From positions 1 to 21,222 of the forward strand of contig JBJEFI010000009.1 in the NCBI GenBank assembly GCA_051873875.1: DNA of 21,222 nucleotides. Direction: 5' to 3'. Positions 1 to 7,452 of the stretch are shown here, in pieces (the stretch's first letter is position 1; each line of letters starts with the position of its first letter). Below the pieces are notes generated by a model. The model saw nothing but the letters and a program-made list of their open reading frames with translations. It was not told the origin of the DNA and did no database searches. This DNA comes from JBJEFI01 sp051873875. Lineage in GTDB: Bacteria > Bacillota > Bacilli > Bacillales > Bacillaceae_G. The translations under genes were made by a program, and so were the position numbers.

Positions 1-54
1 TAGTAAAAATGTAATTAGTGCTGTAGCGATTATTATTAAAATTCGCTTAATCAT
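1..54 (-). CDS. Start of an unidentified membrane or exported protein (cut by window edge)
   Basis: Only the first 18 codons are present; the gene continues beyond position 1. The translation begins MIKRILIIIATALITFLL, a positively charged start followed by an unbroken hydrophobic run, as in a signal peptide or first membrane segment. An AAGGAGGGAT ribosome binding site lies at 61-70, six bases before the ATG, so the start is well supported. It begins 17 bases after the stop codon of the prephenate dehydratase gene on the same strand, so the two are probably cotranscribed. The family cannot be told from so short a piece. Confidence 0.75.
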   Translation of the reverse strand, partial: MIKRILIIIATALITFLL

Positions 55-71
55 AGGCTAATCCCTCCTTT

Positions 72-893
72 TCAACTAATAAACGTATATGATCCTAAAA
101 TTTTAACATCATTTTCAAGTTGAATTTGTTGAATTGCTAAACGAACTTTTTCATCTTCTACATGATGTCCTTCAAAATCAATGAAAAAATAGTAGCTCCC
201 TAATACTGTTTTTGTTGGGCGTGAAATAATGGATGTTAAGTTAATTTGATAATTAGAAAATGTTCCTAAAATATGAGAAAGTAATCCAGGACGGTCGGAT
301 ACACTTGTTACAACAATACTAGTTTTGTACTTTTCTTCTGCATTATATGTACTTTCTTCTCTTCCTAATACAATGAATCTTGTCTCATTTTCAGTAGAAT
401 CTGTTACTTGTGGAATAACAAGATCGAATGTGTTTCCTTCAATCATATGTGCTGGTACTACTGCACCAATATTTTCCATACCCATCTTTACTTTTTCAAA
501 AGAGGTGCCATTGCTTTCTGTTGTAATAACAATTGGTTCATACGGCTCCAAAAAATCACAACACTGTCCTTGTGTTTTAAATTGAGCATAAATATGAGTA
601 ATATCCTCTAAGTTTTTTCCATTCCCAATAAAAGAGAATTGAACTGGTACTACTAATTCCCCAATTATTTTTAATTCCGATTTAACAAGTAAATCTAATG
701 CTCCATGAACAAAACCATCCAATAAATTTTCAATTGGGATAATACTAATATCACAGTCTTCAACTGTTGCATGAAACACTCTCGTAATTGTTGGAAATAA
801 AGTAATATCTCCTGTAATTTCTTTTTTGCTCATGTATTTCATTGTTGCTAATTCACTAAATGTTCCCTTTGGGCCTAATGTTCCAATCTTCAA
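72..893 (-). CDS. pheA: Prephenate dehydratase with C-terminal ACT domain (divergent type)
   Basis: Predicted to decarboxylate and dehydrate prephenate to phenylpyruvate in phenylalanine synthesis, in the cytoplasm. The 273-aa protein opens with the family start MKIGTLGPKGTFSE, has the catalytic TRF triplet at residues 171-173, and an ACT domain at about 192-270 (DRPGLLSHIL near 200-209, SRP near 224-226), the usual phenylalanine-sensing module. I chose the TTG at 893 because GGGGAG stands nine bases before it and the protein then begins exactly at the family N-terminus; an upstream ATG at 956 adds 21 atypical residues and has no good ribosome binding site. Oddities: the usual PIENS-x-EG motif reads PIENLLDG (53-60), and the usual HxL segment after the conserved Glu is replaced by VPVQFSFIG (82-90). 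It may therefore be a second, divergent paralogue instead of the main biosynthetic enzyme. It lies 71 bases downstream of the YgbA-family gene. Confidence 0.85.
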   Translation of the reverse strand: MKIGTLGPKGTFSELATMKYMSKKEITGDITLFPTITRVFHATVEDCDISIIPIENLLDGFVHGALDLLVKSELKIIGELVVPVQFSFIGNGKNLEDITHIYAQFKTQGQCCDFLEPYEPIVITTESNGTSFEKVKMGMENIGAVVPAHMIEGNTFDLVIPQVTDSTENETRFIVLGREESTYNAEEKYKTSIVVTSVSDRPGLLSHILGTFSNYQINLTSIISRPTKTVLGSYYFFIDFEGHHVEDEKVRLAIQQIQLENDVKILGSYTFIS

Positions 894-964
894 CTTTTGT
901 CGCTCCCCTAATCTTTTGTAAAATATGAAATTATCAATCATTATACTGAATTCCATACCAACTG

Positions 965-1300
965 TTAACTATTTTTACTTTTTCTTTTTAATTCGGGCGC
1001 TTTTCTTAATACATCAACAGCATGCATCATTGCAAAATAAGGGTGTTTTATTAGCATTTTAGGTCCTGCAACCCGCATTACATCTTTTACTCTTTCTTTC
1101 ATATCTGGTTTATAACAGTGAATCTTGCAATTTTGACAAGCTGGTTTCTTCTCTTGAAACGGACATTTTTCTAGACGAAACATGGCGTATTTGTTCAATT
1201 CTTCACATTTATCACATCGCTCTACCATATGATGCTCCGTTTTACAATATAAATCAATCATATAAGTAATTGTTCTTCTTTCCCTTTCCATACGCTCCAT
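965..1300 (-). CDS. YgbA-family (nitrous oxide-stimulated promoter) Cys-rich protein
   Basis: A 111-aa soluble protein matching what I know of the YgbA_NO family, whose E. coli member is induced by nitric oxide; the biochemical role is unknown. Seven cysteines lie at residues 19, 29, 32, 46, 55, 58 and 62, including two CxxC pairs (CDKC and CQNC), suggesting metal or Fe-S binding; that part is inference. After the Cys block comes the family-like segment KPDMKERVKDVMRVAGP (64-80) and a basic C-terminus. The ATG at 1300 follows a GGGGGG run about eight bases upstream; an alternative ATG three codons later is possible. It is the first gene of a likely minus-strand unit with the prephenate dehydratase gene. 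TATGAT at about 1331-1336 could be its -10, but I see no convincing -35. Confidence 0.8.
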   Translation of the reverse strand: MERMERERRTITYMIDLYCKTEHHMVERCDKCEELNKYAMFRLEKCPFQEKKPACQNCKIHCYKPDMKERVKDVMRVAGPKMLIKHPYFAMMHAVDVLRKAPELKRKSKNS

Positions 1301-1339
1301 TTACATAGCCCCCCTTTTTTTCTATTTTTATCATATCAA

Positions 1340-1380
1340 AAAAAGAAAGACTACGAATAAAAAGTTTTTATTCGTAGTCT
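1340..1380 (-). terminator. Intrinsic terminator of the acyl-CoA synthetase gene
   Basis: Perfect 16-base inverted arms (1348-1363 and 1365-1380), followed on the minus strand by TTCTTTTTTT. It begins seven bases after the stop codon of the acyl-CoA synthetase gene. Confidence 0.9.
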
Positions 1381-1387
1381 CATTTCC

Positions 1388-2965
1388 TTATTTAGATGCC
1401 AATTCATGTTCTCTCATCCGTAACTCTACTCGGCGTATTTTACCAGAAGCTGTCTTTGGTAAATCTTCTACAAATTCAATTTTTCTTGGGTATTTATAAG
1501 GGGCTGTTAATTCTTTAACATGCTCTTGTAACACCTTCACTAAATCATCATTACAAACAATATCATCTTTTACAACAACAAATGCCTTTACAATACTTCC
1601 ACGAATTTCATCGGGGCTAGCTACAACTGCGCACTCTTTTACAGCTGGATGTTTAACAAGTGCATCTTCCACTTCAAAAGGTCCAATTGTATATCCTGCA
1701 CTAATAATAATGTCATCACCACGGCCTTCAAACCAAAAATATCCATCCTCATCTTTTTTCGCTTGATCGCCAGTTAAGTAATAATCACCACGATATTGTC
1801 TTAATGTACGTTCTGGATCTTTATAATAATATTTAAACAATGCCGGCGTTTCGCGATGAACCCCAATATCCCCTACTTCTCCAAGAGCAACAGGTCGTCC
1901 AAATTCATCAATGATTTCAATTGTATTACCCGGTGTTGGTTTCCCCATTGATCCAGGTCTTACTTCCATACCGATTAAGTTACCAACTAATAATGTATTT
2001 TCTGTTTGTCCATAGCCATCTCGAACGGTGATATTAAAATATTTTTCAAAGGTATTAATTACTTCTCTATTTAATGGCTCTCCTGCCGAAACAGCTTCAC
2101 GTAAACACGAAAGATTATATTGATCAAGGTTCTCTACTTTCGCCATAATTCGATACTCCGTTGGGGTAGCACATAAAACATTTACGTTATTTTCATGCAT
2201 TAACTGTAAATATTTTTTAGGTTCAAAACGTCCATGATAACAAAATCCTGTTGCACCTGTCCCTAATACAGATAAAAATGGACTCCATACCCATTTCACC
2301 CAACCAGGTCCCGCAGTTGCCCAAACAATATCATTTTCTTTAATTCCTAACCAACTCGTAGATGCAGTACGAATATGCGCATATGCCCAACTGTGTGTAT
2401 GAACAACTCCTTTAGGATTTCCAGTTGTCCCAGATGTATATCCTAAAAAAGCCATATCATCCTTAGATGTCGCTACCTTTTCAAGTGTGATATCACATTC
2501 ATCTGCTCGCTGTAACAGTGGAATCCACCCTTCGCCTTGTCCAACAACAAATTTCGTAATACTTTCCATACTATCAATTTCTTCAAATTGTTCTAAGTAT
2601 GGCTCATATGCAATTATTGCCTTTACTTCTGCATGGTTAAATCGATATTCAATATCTTTTTTTCGAAGCATTTCTGAACTTGGAATAATAACTAATCCTA
2701 GTTTTAAGGCAGCTACATAAGAAATATAAGCCTCCATAATCCTTGGAACCATAATTAAAATAACATCGCCTTTTTTTAAACCTTCCTGTAAAAAGACATG
2801 TCCAAATTGATTTACTCGTTCTAGTAGACCCTTGTATGTAATTTGCTTTTTATTCCCTTCCTCATCTTCCCATAATAAGGCAATTTTTTTGTCATCTTTT
2901 GCATACTTTTCAAACTCATCTACAATATTATATTGCTCAGGTGCTAACAAATCTTCACGACGCAT
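1388..2965 (-). CDS. Acyl-CoA synthetase (AMP-forming), YtcI/MbcS-like
   Basis: A 525-aa member of the ANL adenylating superfamily, expected to activate a short, medium or branched carboxylic acid to its acyl-CoA via an acyl-adenylate in the cytoplasm. Core motifs are in order: phosphate loop YTSGTTGNPKG (176-186), GYGQTEN (317-323), YLTGD (396-400) with the hinge after GRGDDII (414-420), and the C-terminal PKTASGK with catalytic Lys509. Length is normal for the family. The sequence around 213-245 (VWATAGPGWVKW) resembles Bacillus YtcI and medium-chain ligases more than strict acetyl-CoA synthetase, but the substrate cannot be read from sequence alone. A GGGGGAGG ribosome binding site precedes the ATG. 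It is monocistronic: own promoter with an overlapping cre site upstream and a strong terminator downstream, which suggests carbon catabolite repression. Confidence 0.92.
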   Translation of the reverse strand: MRREDLLAPEQYNIVDEFEKYAKDDKKIALLWEDEEGNKKQITYKGLLERVNQFGHVFLQEGLKKGDVILIMVPRIMEAYISYVAALKLGLVIIPSSEMLRKKDIEYRFNHAEVKAIIAYEPYLEQFEEIDSMESITKFVVGQGEGWIPLLQRADECDITLEKVATSKDDMAFLGYTSGTTGNPKGVVHTHSWAYAHIRTASTSWLGIKENDIVWATAGPGWVKWVWSPFLSVLGTGATGFCYHGRFEPKKYLQLMHENNVNVLCATPTEYRIMAKVENLDQYNLSCLREAVSAGEPLNREVINTFEKYFNITVRDGYGQTENTLLVGNLIGMEVRPGSMGKPTPGNTIEIIDEFGRPVALGEVGDIGVHRETPALFKYYYKDPERTLRQYRGDYYLTGDQAKKDEDGYFWFEGRGDDIIISAGYTIGPFEVEDALVKHPAVKECAVVASPDEIRGSIVKAFVVVKDDIVCNDDLVKVLQEHVKELTAPYKYPRKIEFVEDLPKTASGKIRRVELRMREHELASK

Positions 2966-2997
2966 CTACATTCCTCCCCCTTGGTTTTAACAATTCC

Positions 2998-3019
2998 ATT
3001 ATAAATGTAAGCGTTTAAA
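2998..3019 (-). promoter_or_regulatory. Promoter -10 and overlapping CcpA (cre) site of the acyl-CoA synthetase gene
   Basis: On the minus strand a consensus TATAAT lies at 2998-3003, 32 bases before the start codon; no good -35 is visible. Immediately upstream, 3005-3019 reads in + orientation ATGTAAGCGTTTAAA, one mismatch from the cre consensus WTGAAARCGYTTWNN. The site would occupy the -10/-35 spacer, a usual position for CcpA repression. Repression of acyl-CoA ligases by CcpA is known in Bacillus (acsA); its use here is inference. Confidence 0.6.
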
Positions 3020-3084
3020 ATTTGTTTTACTTTCGTTCTACATATTTCGATAAATTTCTATTATTTTAAAATCTATTACACAAT

Positions 3085-3107
3085 TTGTATACAAAATATT
3101 GTACAAT
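3085..3107 (+). promoter_or_regulatory. Paired palindromes upstream of the SPFH gene (putative operator)
   Basis: TTGTATACAA (3085-3094) is a perfect 10-base palindrome and TTGTACAA (3099-3106) a perfect 8-base palindrome, their starts 14 bases apart. The first equals the core of the FadR-subfamily GntR operator as I remember it from the B. subtilis gluconate operon. TACAAT at 3102-3107 could be a -10, without a clear -35. The pair sits in the intergenic space of two divergent genes, 33 bases before the SPFH start. Confidence 0.4.
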
Positions 3108-3139
3108 GTTAGTAATCATATATTAAAGGAGCGTATTAA

Positions 3140-4084
3140 ATGGAATTTGGAAAACCTGAACCCAAAATTGTAAAATCAGCAGAGGAAATTGCAGCAATGA
3201 AAAAACGTTATCGCAAAATTAGAATCATTACAACAACAGTAGGTGTTGTAGCAATTGGTTTATTTACTTTTTTTGCTGGTAGAACTGTTGTCCCTGCAGG
3301 ACAAACTGGTATCGTTTACAAAGCAAACGGTGGTGTTGTCGATAAAACATTAAGCCAAGGCTGGAAGTGGACTGTTCCATTTGTTACAAAAGTAAACTTA
3401 TATACAACATCAACAGAACAATCAGCTCTATCCCAGCGTGCAAGCGAAGGTGGCGAGGCTAATGAAAACTTTACAATTATGACTGCTGACGGAAAGGGTA
3501 TCGATGTAGACTTAGAATTCTCTTACCATTATGATGCTGAGCGCTTACCAGAAGTGTTCACTCGCTTTAAAGGAAAAGACGGAGAAGTAATTGAACAACA
3601 ATTTATTAAACCAAAACTTAAAGCTGTTGCAAATAATGTATCTACTCAATTTAAAGTATTAGATGTATATAGTGAAGGTCGTCCTGAATTAAACACAGCT
3701 ATCTTAAAAGCTGCAAAAGAATTCTTTGACGAATATGGCATTATTATAGAGTCTGCACAAATTACACAAATGCGTTTAGACGAAAAAACAGAAGAAACTA
3801 TTCAAGCTGTTGTGGATAAACAACAAGAACTTGAAAAAGTAAAATTAGATAAAGAAATAGCCGCTGAACAAGCAGAAAAAGCAAAAATTACAGCAAAAGG
3901 GGAAGCGGAAGCTGCCTTAATCAAAGCAGAAGGTGAGCGTAAAGCCAACGAAGCTGTTTCTAAATCATTAAACGCTGAATTATTAAAGAAAATGGAAATG
4001 GAAGCTCGTTTAAAACATGGCTGGGTGGAAGTACAAACTGGCGAAGCTATCGTTGACACAACAAAAAAGAATAACGGAAACTAA
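3140..4084 (+). CDS. SPFH/prohibitin (Band 7) family membrane protein
   Basis: A 314-aa prohibitin-like protein of the SPFH superfamily, whose members form oligomeric membrane scaffolds. One transmembrane helix is predicted at about residues 28-46 (IRIITTTVGVVAIGLFTFF), after a short charged N-terminus. The SPFH domain begins at VPAGQTGIVY (51-60) and runs to about 210, and a charged coiled coil follows (about 215-290, EEKTEETIQ-type start, then E/K/A-rich). The short tail is polar. The ATG has AAAGGAG at 3125-3131. It is divergent from the acyl-CoA synthetase and ends at its own terminator, so it is monocistronic. The paired palindromes upstream suggest control by a dedicated repressor. No NfeD-type partner gene is adjacent, so its client is unknown. 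Confidence 0.88.
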   Translation: MEFGKPEPKIVKSAEEIAAMKKRYRKIRIITTTVGVVAIGLFTFFAGRTVVPAGQTGIVYKANGGVVDKTLSQGWKWTVPFVTKVNLYTTSTEQSALSQRASEGGEANENFTIMTADGKGIDVDLEFSYHYDAERLPEVFTRFKGKDGEVIEQQFIKPKLKAVANNVSTQFKVLDVYSEGRPELNTAILKAAKEFFDEYGIIIESAQITQMRLDEKTEETIQAVVDKQQELEKVKLDKEIAAEQAEKAKITAKGEAEAALIKAEGERKANEAVSKSLNAELLKKMEMEARLKHGWVEVQTGEAIVDTTKKNNGN

Positions 4085-4089
4085 TATTG

Positions 4090-4120
4090 AAAAGGACAAG
4101 GGATTTCTCTTGCCCTTTTT
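4090..4120 (+). terminator. Intrinsic terminator of the SPFH gene
   Basis: AAAAGGACAAGGGA (4090-4103) pairs with TCTCTTGCCCTTTT (4106-4119) with one mismatch and one G-T pair, ending in a T run. It lies six bases after the stop codon. Confidence 0.85.
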
Positions 4121-4219
4121 ATTTATTGATAAACAAGAATCATGTTCTTAAATAATCGTTTTTAACTATATTTTAAATAAAGAATTATTTCTTATTTTTA
4201 TAGATAGGAGCGAAAGAAT

Positions 4220-4441
4220 ATGGTTGTTATTCATTATTATAGTAAAAAAACGGAACTAGTAAATTTACTTTGTCAACAAACCCCTTTAGTCGGAGATAAT
4301 GTTGTCATTAAAGGAAGAAAGGCTAAAATATTAGATATAAAAGAAATGCGGGAAGGTCATTTACTCGTAGAAGTTGAATTAGAAGCTATTAAAAAAGTAA
4401 AAATAAATTCACTTGATAATAAGAAAAAAAGAAGACACTAA
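4220..4441 (+). CDS. Small basic protein of unknown function
   Basis: A 73-aa protein that I do not recognise. The ATG has AGGAG nine bases upstream (4206-4210), a normal Bacillus ribosome binding site, so it is probably a real gene. The middle (about residues 22-55: PLVGDNVVIKGRKAKI, then hydrophobic/charged alternation) reads like a small beta-barrel of the KOW/SH3 type, and the last 13 residues are strongly basic (KKKRRH end), which would suit RNA or DNA binding; this is inference. There is no signal peptide or membrane segment. It stands alone between the SPFH terminator and a strong hairpin, so it should be transcribed separately; I cannot point to its promoter. Confidence 0.7.
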   Translation: MVVIHYYSKKTELVNLLCQQTPLVGDNVVIKGRKAKILDIKEMREGHLLVEVELEAIKKVKINSLDNKKKRRH

Positions 4442-4456
4442 AACGTTAGTTGCCAA

Positions 4457-4494
4457 TGTAAAGAAGCTGTCCTCGTATGGACAGCTTCTTTACA
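4457..4494. terminator. Hairpin between convergent genes (probable bidirectional terminator)
   Basis: TGTAAAGAAGCTGTCC (4457-4472) and its exact complement (4479-4494) form a 16-bp perfect stem with a six-base loop. It sits between the 3' ends of the small plus-strand gene and the minus-strand penicillin-binding protein gene. The downstream T tract is weak on both strands, so terminator efficiency is less certain than the hairpin itself. Confidence 0.7.
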
Positions 4495-4509
4495 TAGAAA
4501 TAGTACTAC

Positions 4510-6678
4510 TTAATCATCTTGGTTTTTCTTCTTTTTATCTTTGTTTTTATCTTTCTTTTTATCTCTTCCCGTTATTTTATCAATAATCGTATTAATTGTT
4601 GAATCTACTTTATCTTTTCGATATATAGCATCATTTTTTTCTAACTTTAATGAAGCTGGGAACACCTCTCTCGTACCATATTTTTCACTTGGTACTTGTA
4701 ATCCATTTTTATCAACATACACTTCTTGTACACTATCTGGTATAGTAAACTTTAAGTTTTGTTCATTTTCATGAGCACTATTCATTACATCTTGCCAAAT
4801 TTGTCCTGTTCGCAATGTATTTACAATACTTTTTGGCTTATCATAACCTGTCCATACAACAGTTGTATATTTAGGAGAATATCCTGCAAACCAGCTATCG
4901 TATTTATTATTTGTCGTTCCTGTTTTTACTGCTACTTCTATTCCGTTATTTAGTGCGAATTGTTTCGCTGTTCCCGCTGTTGCAACTCCTTTTAACACAT
5001 CCGTCATCATATAAGCACTTTCACTTTTAAATACTTGTTTATTAGTTGGTTTATGTGTATAAATGGTTTTTCCAGTTCGATCTTCGATTTTCGTTACAGC
5101 AACTGGCTTGTTATACTTCCCATCATTGGCCAATGTGCTATATGCTCCTGCCACTTCTACTACATTTGTTCCATATGTTAAACCACCAAGTGCTGTCGAA
5201 GGCTGATAATCCTCTTCAACAAGATGCGTAAATCCCATATCTAATAAATAAGAAATACCAACATTTGCTGTAATATCTGTAAATACTTTATGTGCTACTG
5301 TATTAGATGAAATTTCTGTTGCCTTACGAATTGTAATGTCTCCAAAATAGCCTGTTGAATTTTTTGGTCCATTTGCAATATCTCCATCATTTACAATTGT
5401 TGATGGGTAATACTTTCCTTGATCGAAAGCTGGTGCATATACAGCGATTGGCTTCATCGTTGAACCATTTTGTCGCCAAATTCGATACGCACGATTTAAG
5501 TAATCCGCCTTTTCTGAATTCCTTCCACCAACCATCGCTACAATTTCACCTGTTTGTTGATTTACTGTTACAGCTGCACCTTGATACGTATAAATACCTT
5601 CTTCGCTTACCGTATTATCTCCACTTAATCGATTGTTTATTGCTGCTTGCATGTCTTCTTGTAAATCACTATCGAAGGATGTATAAATACGGTATCCTCC
5701 ACGATTTAATTCTTCTACGATTTGTTTATAATAACGATTATACTCTCGCTCATATTTTGCTTTTTCACTGTTACTTGTAAACGTATTTTGGATTTTAAAT
5801 CCTTTCATTTCCATAAAAATTTCTGCTACATTTTGGATAATAAATCCTCGTCTAGCATCATAGGATTTTGAATCTTCCCCTTTTACTAGTTCGATTTCTT
5901 CTTTGTATGCTTTTCGAAACTGTTCTTGGGTAATATAACCTTCTTCTAACATACTTTCTAAAATACGATTTTTTCTTCCAATTGTATTCTCTTTCTTTTT
6001 ATAAGGGTCATATAAACTTGGATTATTTGGAATCGCAACTAAAAAAGCAATTTCTCCTAGTGTTAACTCTTCAATATCCTTAGAAAAATATTCATATGCC
6101 GCCGTTCCAATTCCATATGCCCCGTTACCATAATAAACATTGTTAATATAGTATTCTAATATTTCTTCTTTGTTAAATCGCTTCTCAATTTCTCTTGTAA
6201 TAACAACTTCTTTTATCTTCCTTGTCCATGTTCGTTCATTCGAAAGATACATAATTTTTGCTAATTGTTGTGTGATAGAAGAACCACCTTGTGTTACTTG
6301 TCCACCATCTTGGAATAACTGAAGTGCTGCTCTGCCAATTCCCTTCCAATTAAAACCGCTATGTTCATAAAAATTACGATCTTCAATTGAAATAAAGGCT
6401 TGGCCAATTACCCCTTTCATTTCATTACTTTTCACATAACGAATGTCTTTTTCGCCTCGTAATGTAAAGATTTCGTCTCCTACATTGTCATAGACAAAGG
6501 ATGTAGAATATTTTTTAAAATCCTCATCCCCAATCAATTTTACAATTTGTTTCGCCTCTTTTATTGCATCAGCTATAATCGGATATCCTTTTATAATCAT
6601 CATGTGTATCGCAAAATAAAAAAGGAGAATAACAAAAATCGTAATTTGTTTTTTTATTGATATAGTAAATTTATTCAT
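4510..6678 (-). CDS. Class A penicillin-binding protein (bifunctional transglycosylase/transpeptidase)
   Basis: A 722-aa peptidoglycan synthase, anchored by one N-terminal membrane helix (about residues 11-29) with its catalytic domains outside the membrane. The GT51 transglycosylase domain (about 70-245) has catalytic Glu99 in SIEDRNFYEH (97-106) and GGSSITQQLAK (131-141). The transpeptidase domain (about 325-640) has the active-site serine in STMK (406-409), SSN (457-459) and KTGT (585-588), so both activities look intact. The C-terminus ends in a lysine/aspartate-rich tail (about 706-722). The layout resembles Bacillus PbpF/PBP1-type enzymes, but I cannot name the exact orthologue. AAGGAG lies just before the ATG and a good promoter is at 6714-6743. 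It appears monocistronic and ends at the convergent hairpin. Confidence 0.93.
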   Translation of the reverse strand: MNKFTISIKKQITIFVILLFYFAIHMMIIKGYPIIADAIKEAKQIVKLIGDEDFKKYSTSFVYDNVGDEIFTLRGEKDIRYVKSNEMKGVIGQAFISIEDRNFYEHSGFNWKGIGRAALQLFQDGGQVTQGGSSITQQLAKIMYLSNERTWTRKIKEVVITREIEKRFNKEEILEYYINNVYYGNGAYGIGTAAYEYFSKDIEELTLGEIAFLVAIPNNPSLYDPYKKKENTIGRKNRILESMLEEGYITQEQFRKAYKEEIELVKGEDSKSYDARRGFIIQNVAEIFMEMKGFKIQNTFTSNSEKAKYEREYNRYYKQIVEELNRGGYRIYTSFDSDLQEDMQAAINNRLSGDNTVSEEGIYTYQGAAVTVNQQTGEIVAMVGGRNSEKADYLNRAYRIWRQNGSTMKPIAVYAPAFDQGKYYPSTIVNDGDIANGPKNSTGYFGDITIRKATEISSNTVAHKVFTDITANVGISYLLDMGFTHLVEEDYQPSTALGGLTYGTNVVEVAGAYSTLANDGKYNKPVAVTKIEDRTGKTIYTHKPTNKQVFKSESAYMMTDVLKGVATAGTAKQFALNNGIEVAVKTGTTNNKYDSWFAGYSPKYTTVVWTGYDKPKSIVNTLRTGQIWQDVMNSAHENEQNLKFTIPDSVQEVYVDKNGLQVPSEKYGTREVFPASLKLEKNDAIYRKDKVDSTINTIIDKITGRDKKKDKNKDKKKKNQDD

Positions 6679-6713
6679 TTTTTCTCCTTATCGTTTCTTT
6701 TTATATAAATATT

Positions 6714-6743
6714 ATAATAAAATGATAGTTTCCTATTTGACAA
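6714..6743 (-). promoter_or_regulatory. Sigma-A-type promoter of the penicillin-binding protein gene
   Basis: Minus-strand -35 TTGTCA (6738-6743) and -10 TATTAT (6714-6719), each one mismatch from consensus, 18 bases apart and 36 bases from the ATG at 6678. Confidence 0.6.
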
Positions 6744-6848
6744 GTGAAATAATAAAAAGAATTACCGCTACTAAATTTATCATTAAAAGAATACACCACT
6801 AGCACATCACACTTATTGAATCTATTCATACATTTTCCAAAATAAATG

Positions 6849-6890
6849 TAGCGGCCTGTCCCCACTAAAAGGTGGAAACAGGCCGCCACT
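6849..6890 (-). terminator. GC-rich hairpin downstream of the 100-aa gene
   Basis: Arms 6852-6866 and 6873-6887 form a 15-bp stem that is fully paired only in minus-strand RNA, where two positions become U-G wobbles; in plus-strand RNA the same positions are A-C mismatches. It starts 57 bases after the stop of the 100-aa gene and is followed by UACAUUUAUUUU, so a minus-strand terminator is likely. It is strikingly GC-rich for this region. The remaining space up to the PBP promoter holds no other signal I can support. Confidence 0.6.
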
Positions 6891-6943
6891 TCATATACGC
6901 TTGTTTATTGTTAATTTGATTCTCGCGAAAATTACCGTTTTTT

Positions 6944-7246
6944 CTAGCATAGATTCCATTTCTTTTTACAAAGTTTCAAAAATAATTTAGCGATTTCTTC
7001 ATTGCTTAACTGATAATAATCCTTTAAAGCAAGACAGTAAGCTACTACATATTGTAATTGTTCTACATTATCTAATTGTATCGTACACACTTGACGTAAG
7101 TAATTTTCCATATCTAGTCGTTCTGCATATTGTTCATATTTTAAATAATAATCTCTCTGCTCTAACAAACAGCGAATAGCAGGAATTTTGATTTCAGAAA
7201 TGGAGGCATACACATATTTAAAAACTGCCTCTGTAATTACTAACAT
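6944..7246 (-). CDS. Conserved-looking 100-aa protein of unknown function
   Basis: A 100-aa soluble protein that I do not recognise. The ATG at 7246 has AAAGGGG eight bases upstream; a TTG at 7288 in the same frame has no ribosome binding site, so the shorter form is chosen. The sequence looks mainly helical, rich in Tyr and Leu (for example QRDYYLKYEQYAERLD, residues 30-45), with a basic Cys-containing end (KLCKKKWNLC). There is no signal peptide or membrane helix. It is separated from RecQ upstream by about 200 bases without a gene (7247-7452), where I see no clear terminator or promoter, and is followed by a GC-rich hairpin. Confidence 0.65.
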   Translation of the reverse strand: MLVITEAVFKYVYASISEIKIPAIRCLLEQRDYYLKYEQYAERLDMENYLRQVCTIQLDNVEQLQYVVAYCLALKDYYQLSNEEIAKLFLKLCKKKWNLC

Positions 7247-7452
7247 AAAAGCTTCCCCTTTCCCAAATCCTTTCTTTGATTTTAACAAATAATCTAAAAG
7301 GATGGTATTACCAAATACGTATCCCCGAGAAAAAGTCTAATATTAATACAAAAAGGGCATTTCTAAACATACTGTTCAATTACTTATGTATATAAATAAT
7401 TACAACAATGTATGTCCCATTTTATTATGATTATCCAAAAAATTAGCCTATT

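Noticed and set aside
894..956. Longer N-terminus for the prephenate dehydratase (ATG at 956)
   Set aside because: No ribosome binding site, and the extra 21 residues precede the conserved family start; the TTG at 893 has GGGGAG at good spacing.
4136..4150. LexA-like AAGAATCATGTTCTT upstream of the small basic protein gene
   Set aside because: The spacing between half-sites is one base short of the LexA consensus, and the gene gives no reason to expect SOS control.
5355..5780. Plus-strand 141-codon ORF
   Set aside because: It lies wholly opposite the transpeptidase part of the penicillin-binding protein gene, has low-complexity Leu/His composition and no ribosome binding site.
6701..6889. 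Minus-strand 62-codon ORF upstream of the penicillin-binding protein
   Set aside because: It overlaps the GC-rich hairpin and the PBP promoter, has no ribosome binding site, and its composition is not protein-like.
7301..7330. Small palindrome GGTATTACC and flanking GGAT/ATCC in the gap upstream of the 100-aa gene
   Set aside because: Arms are too short and no promoter element aligns with them, so no function can be supported.
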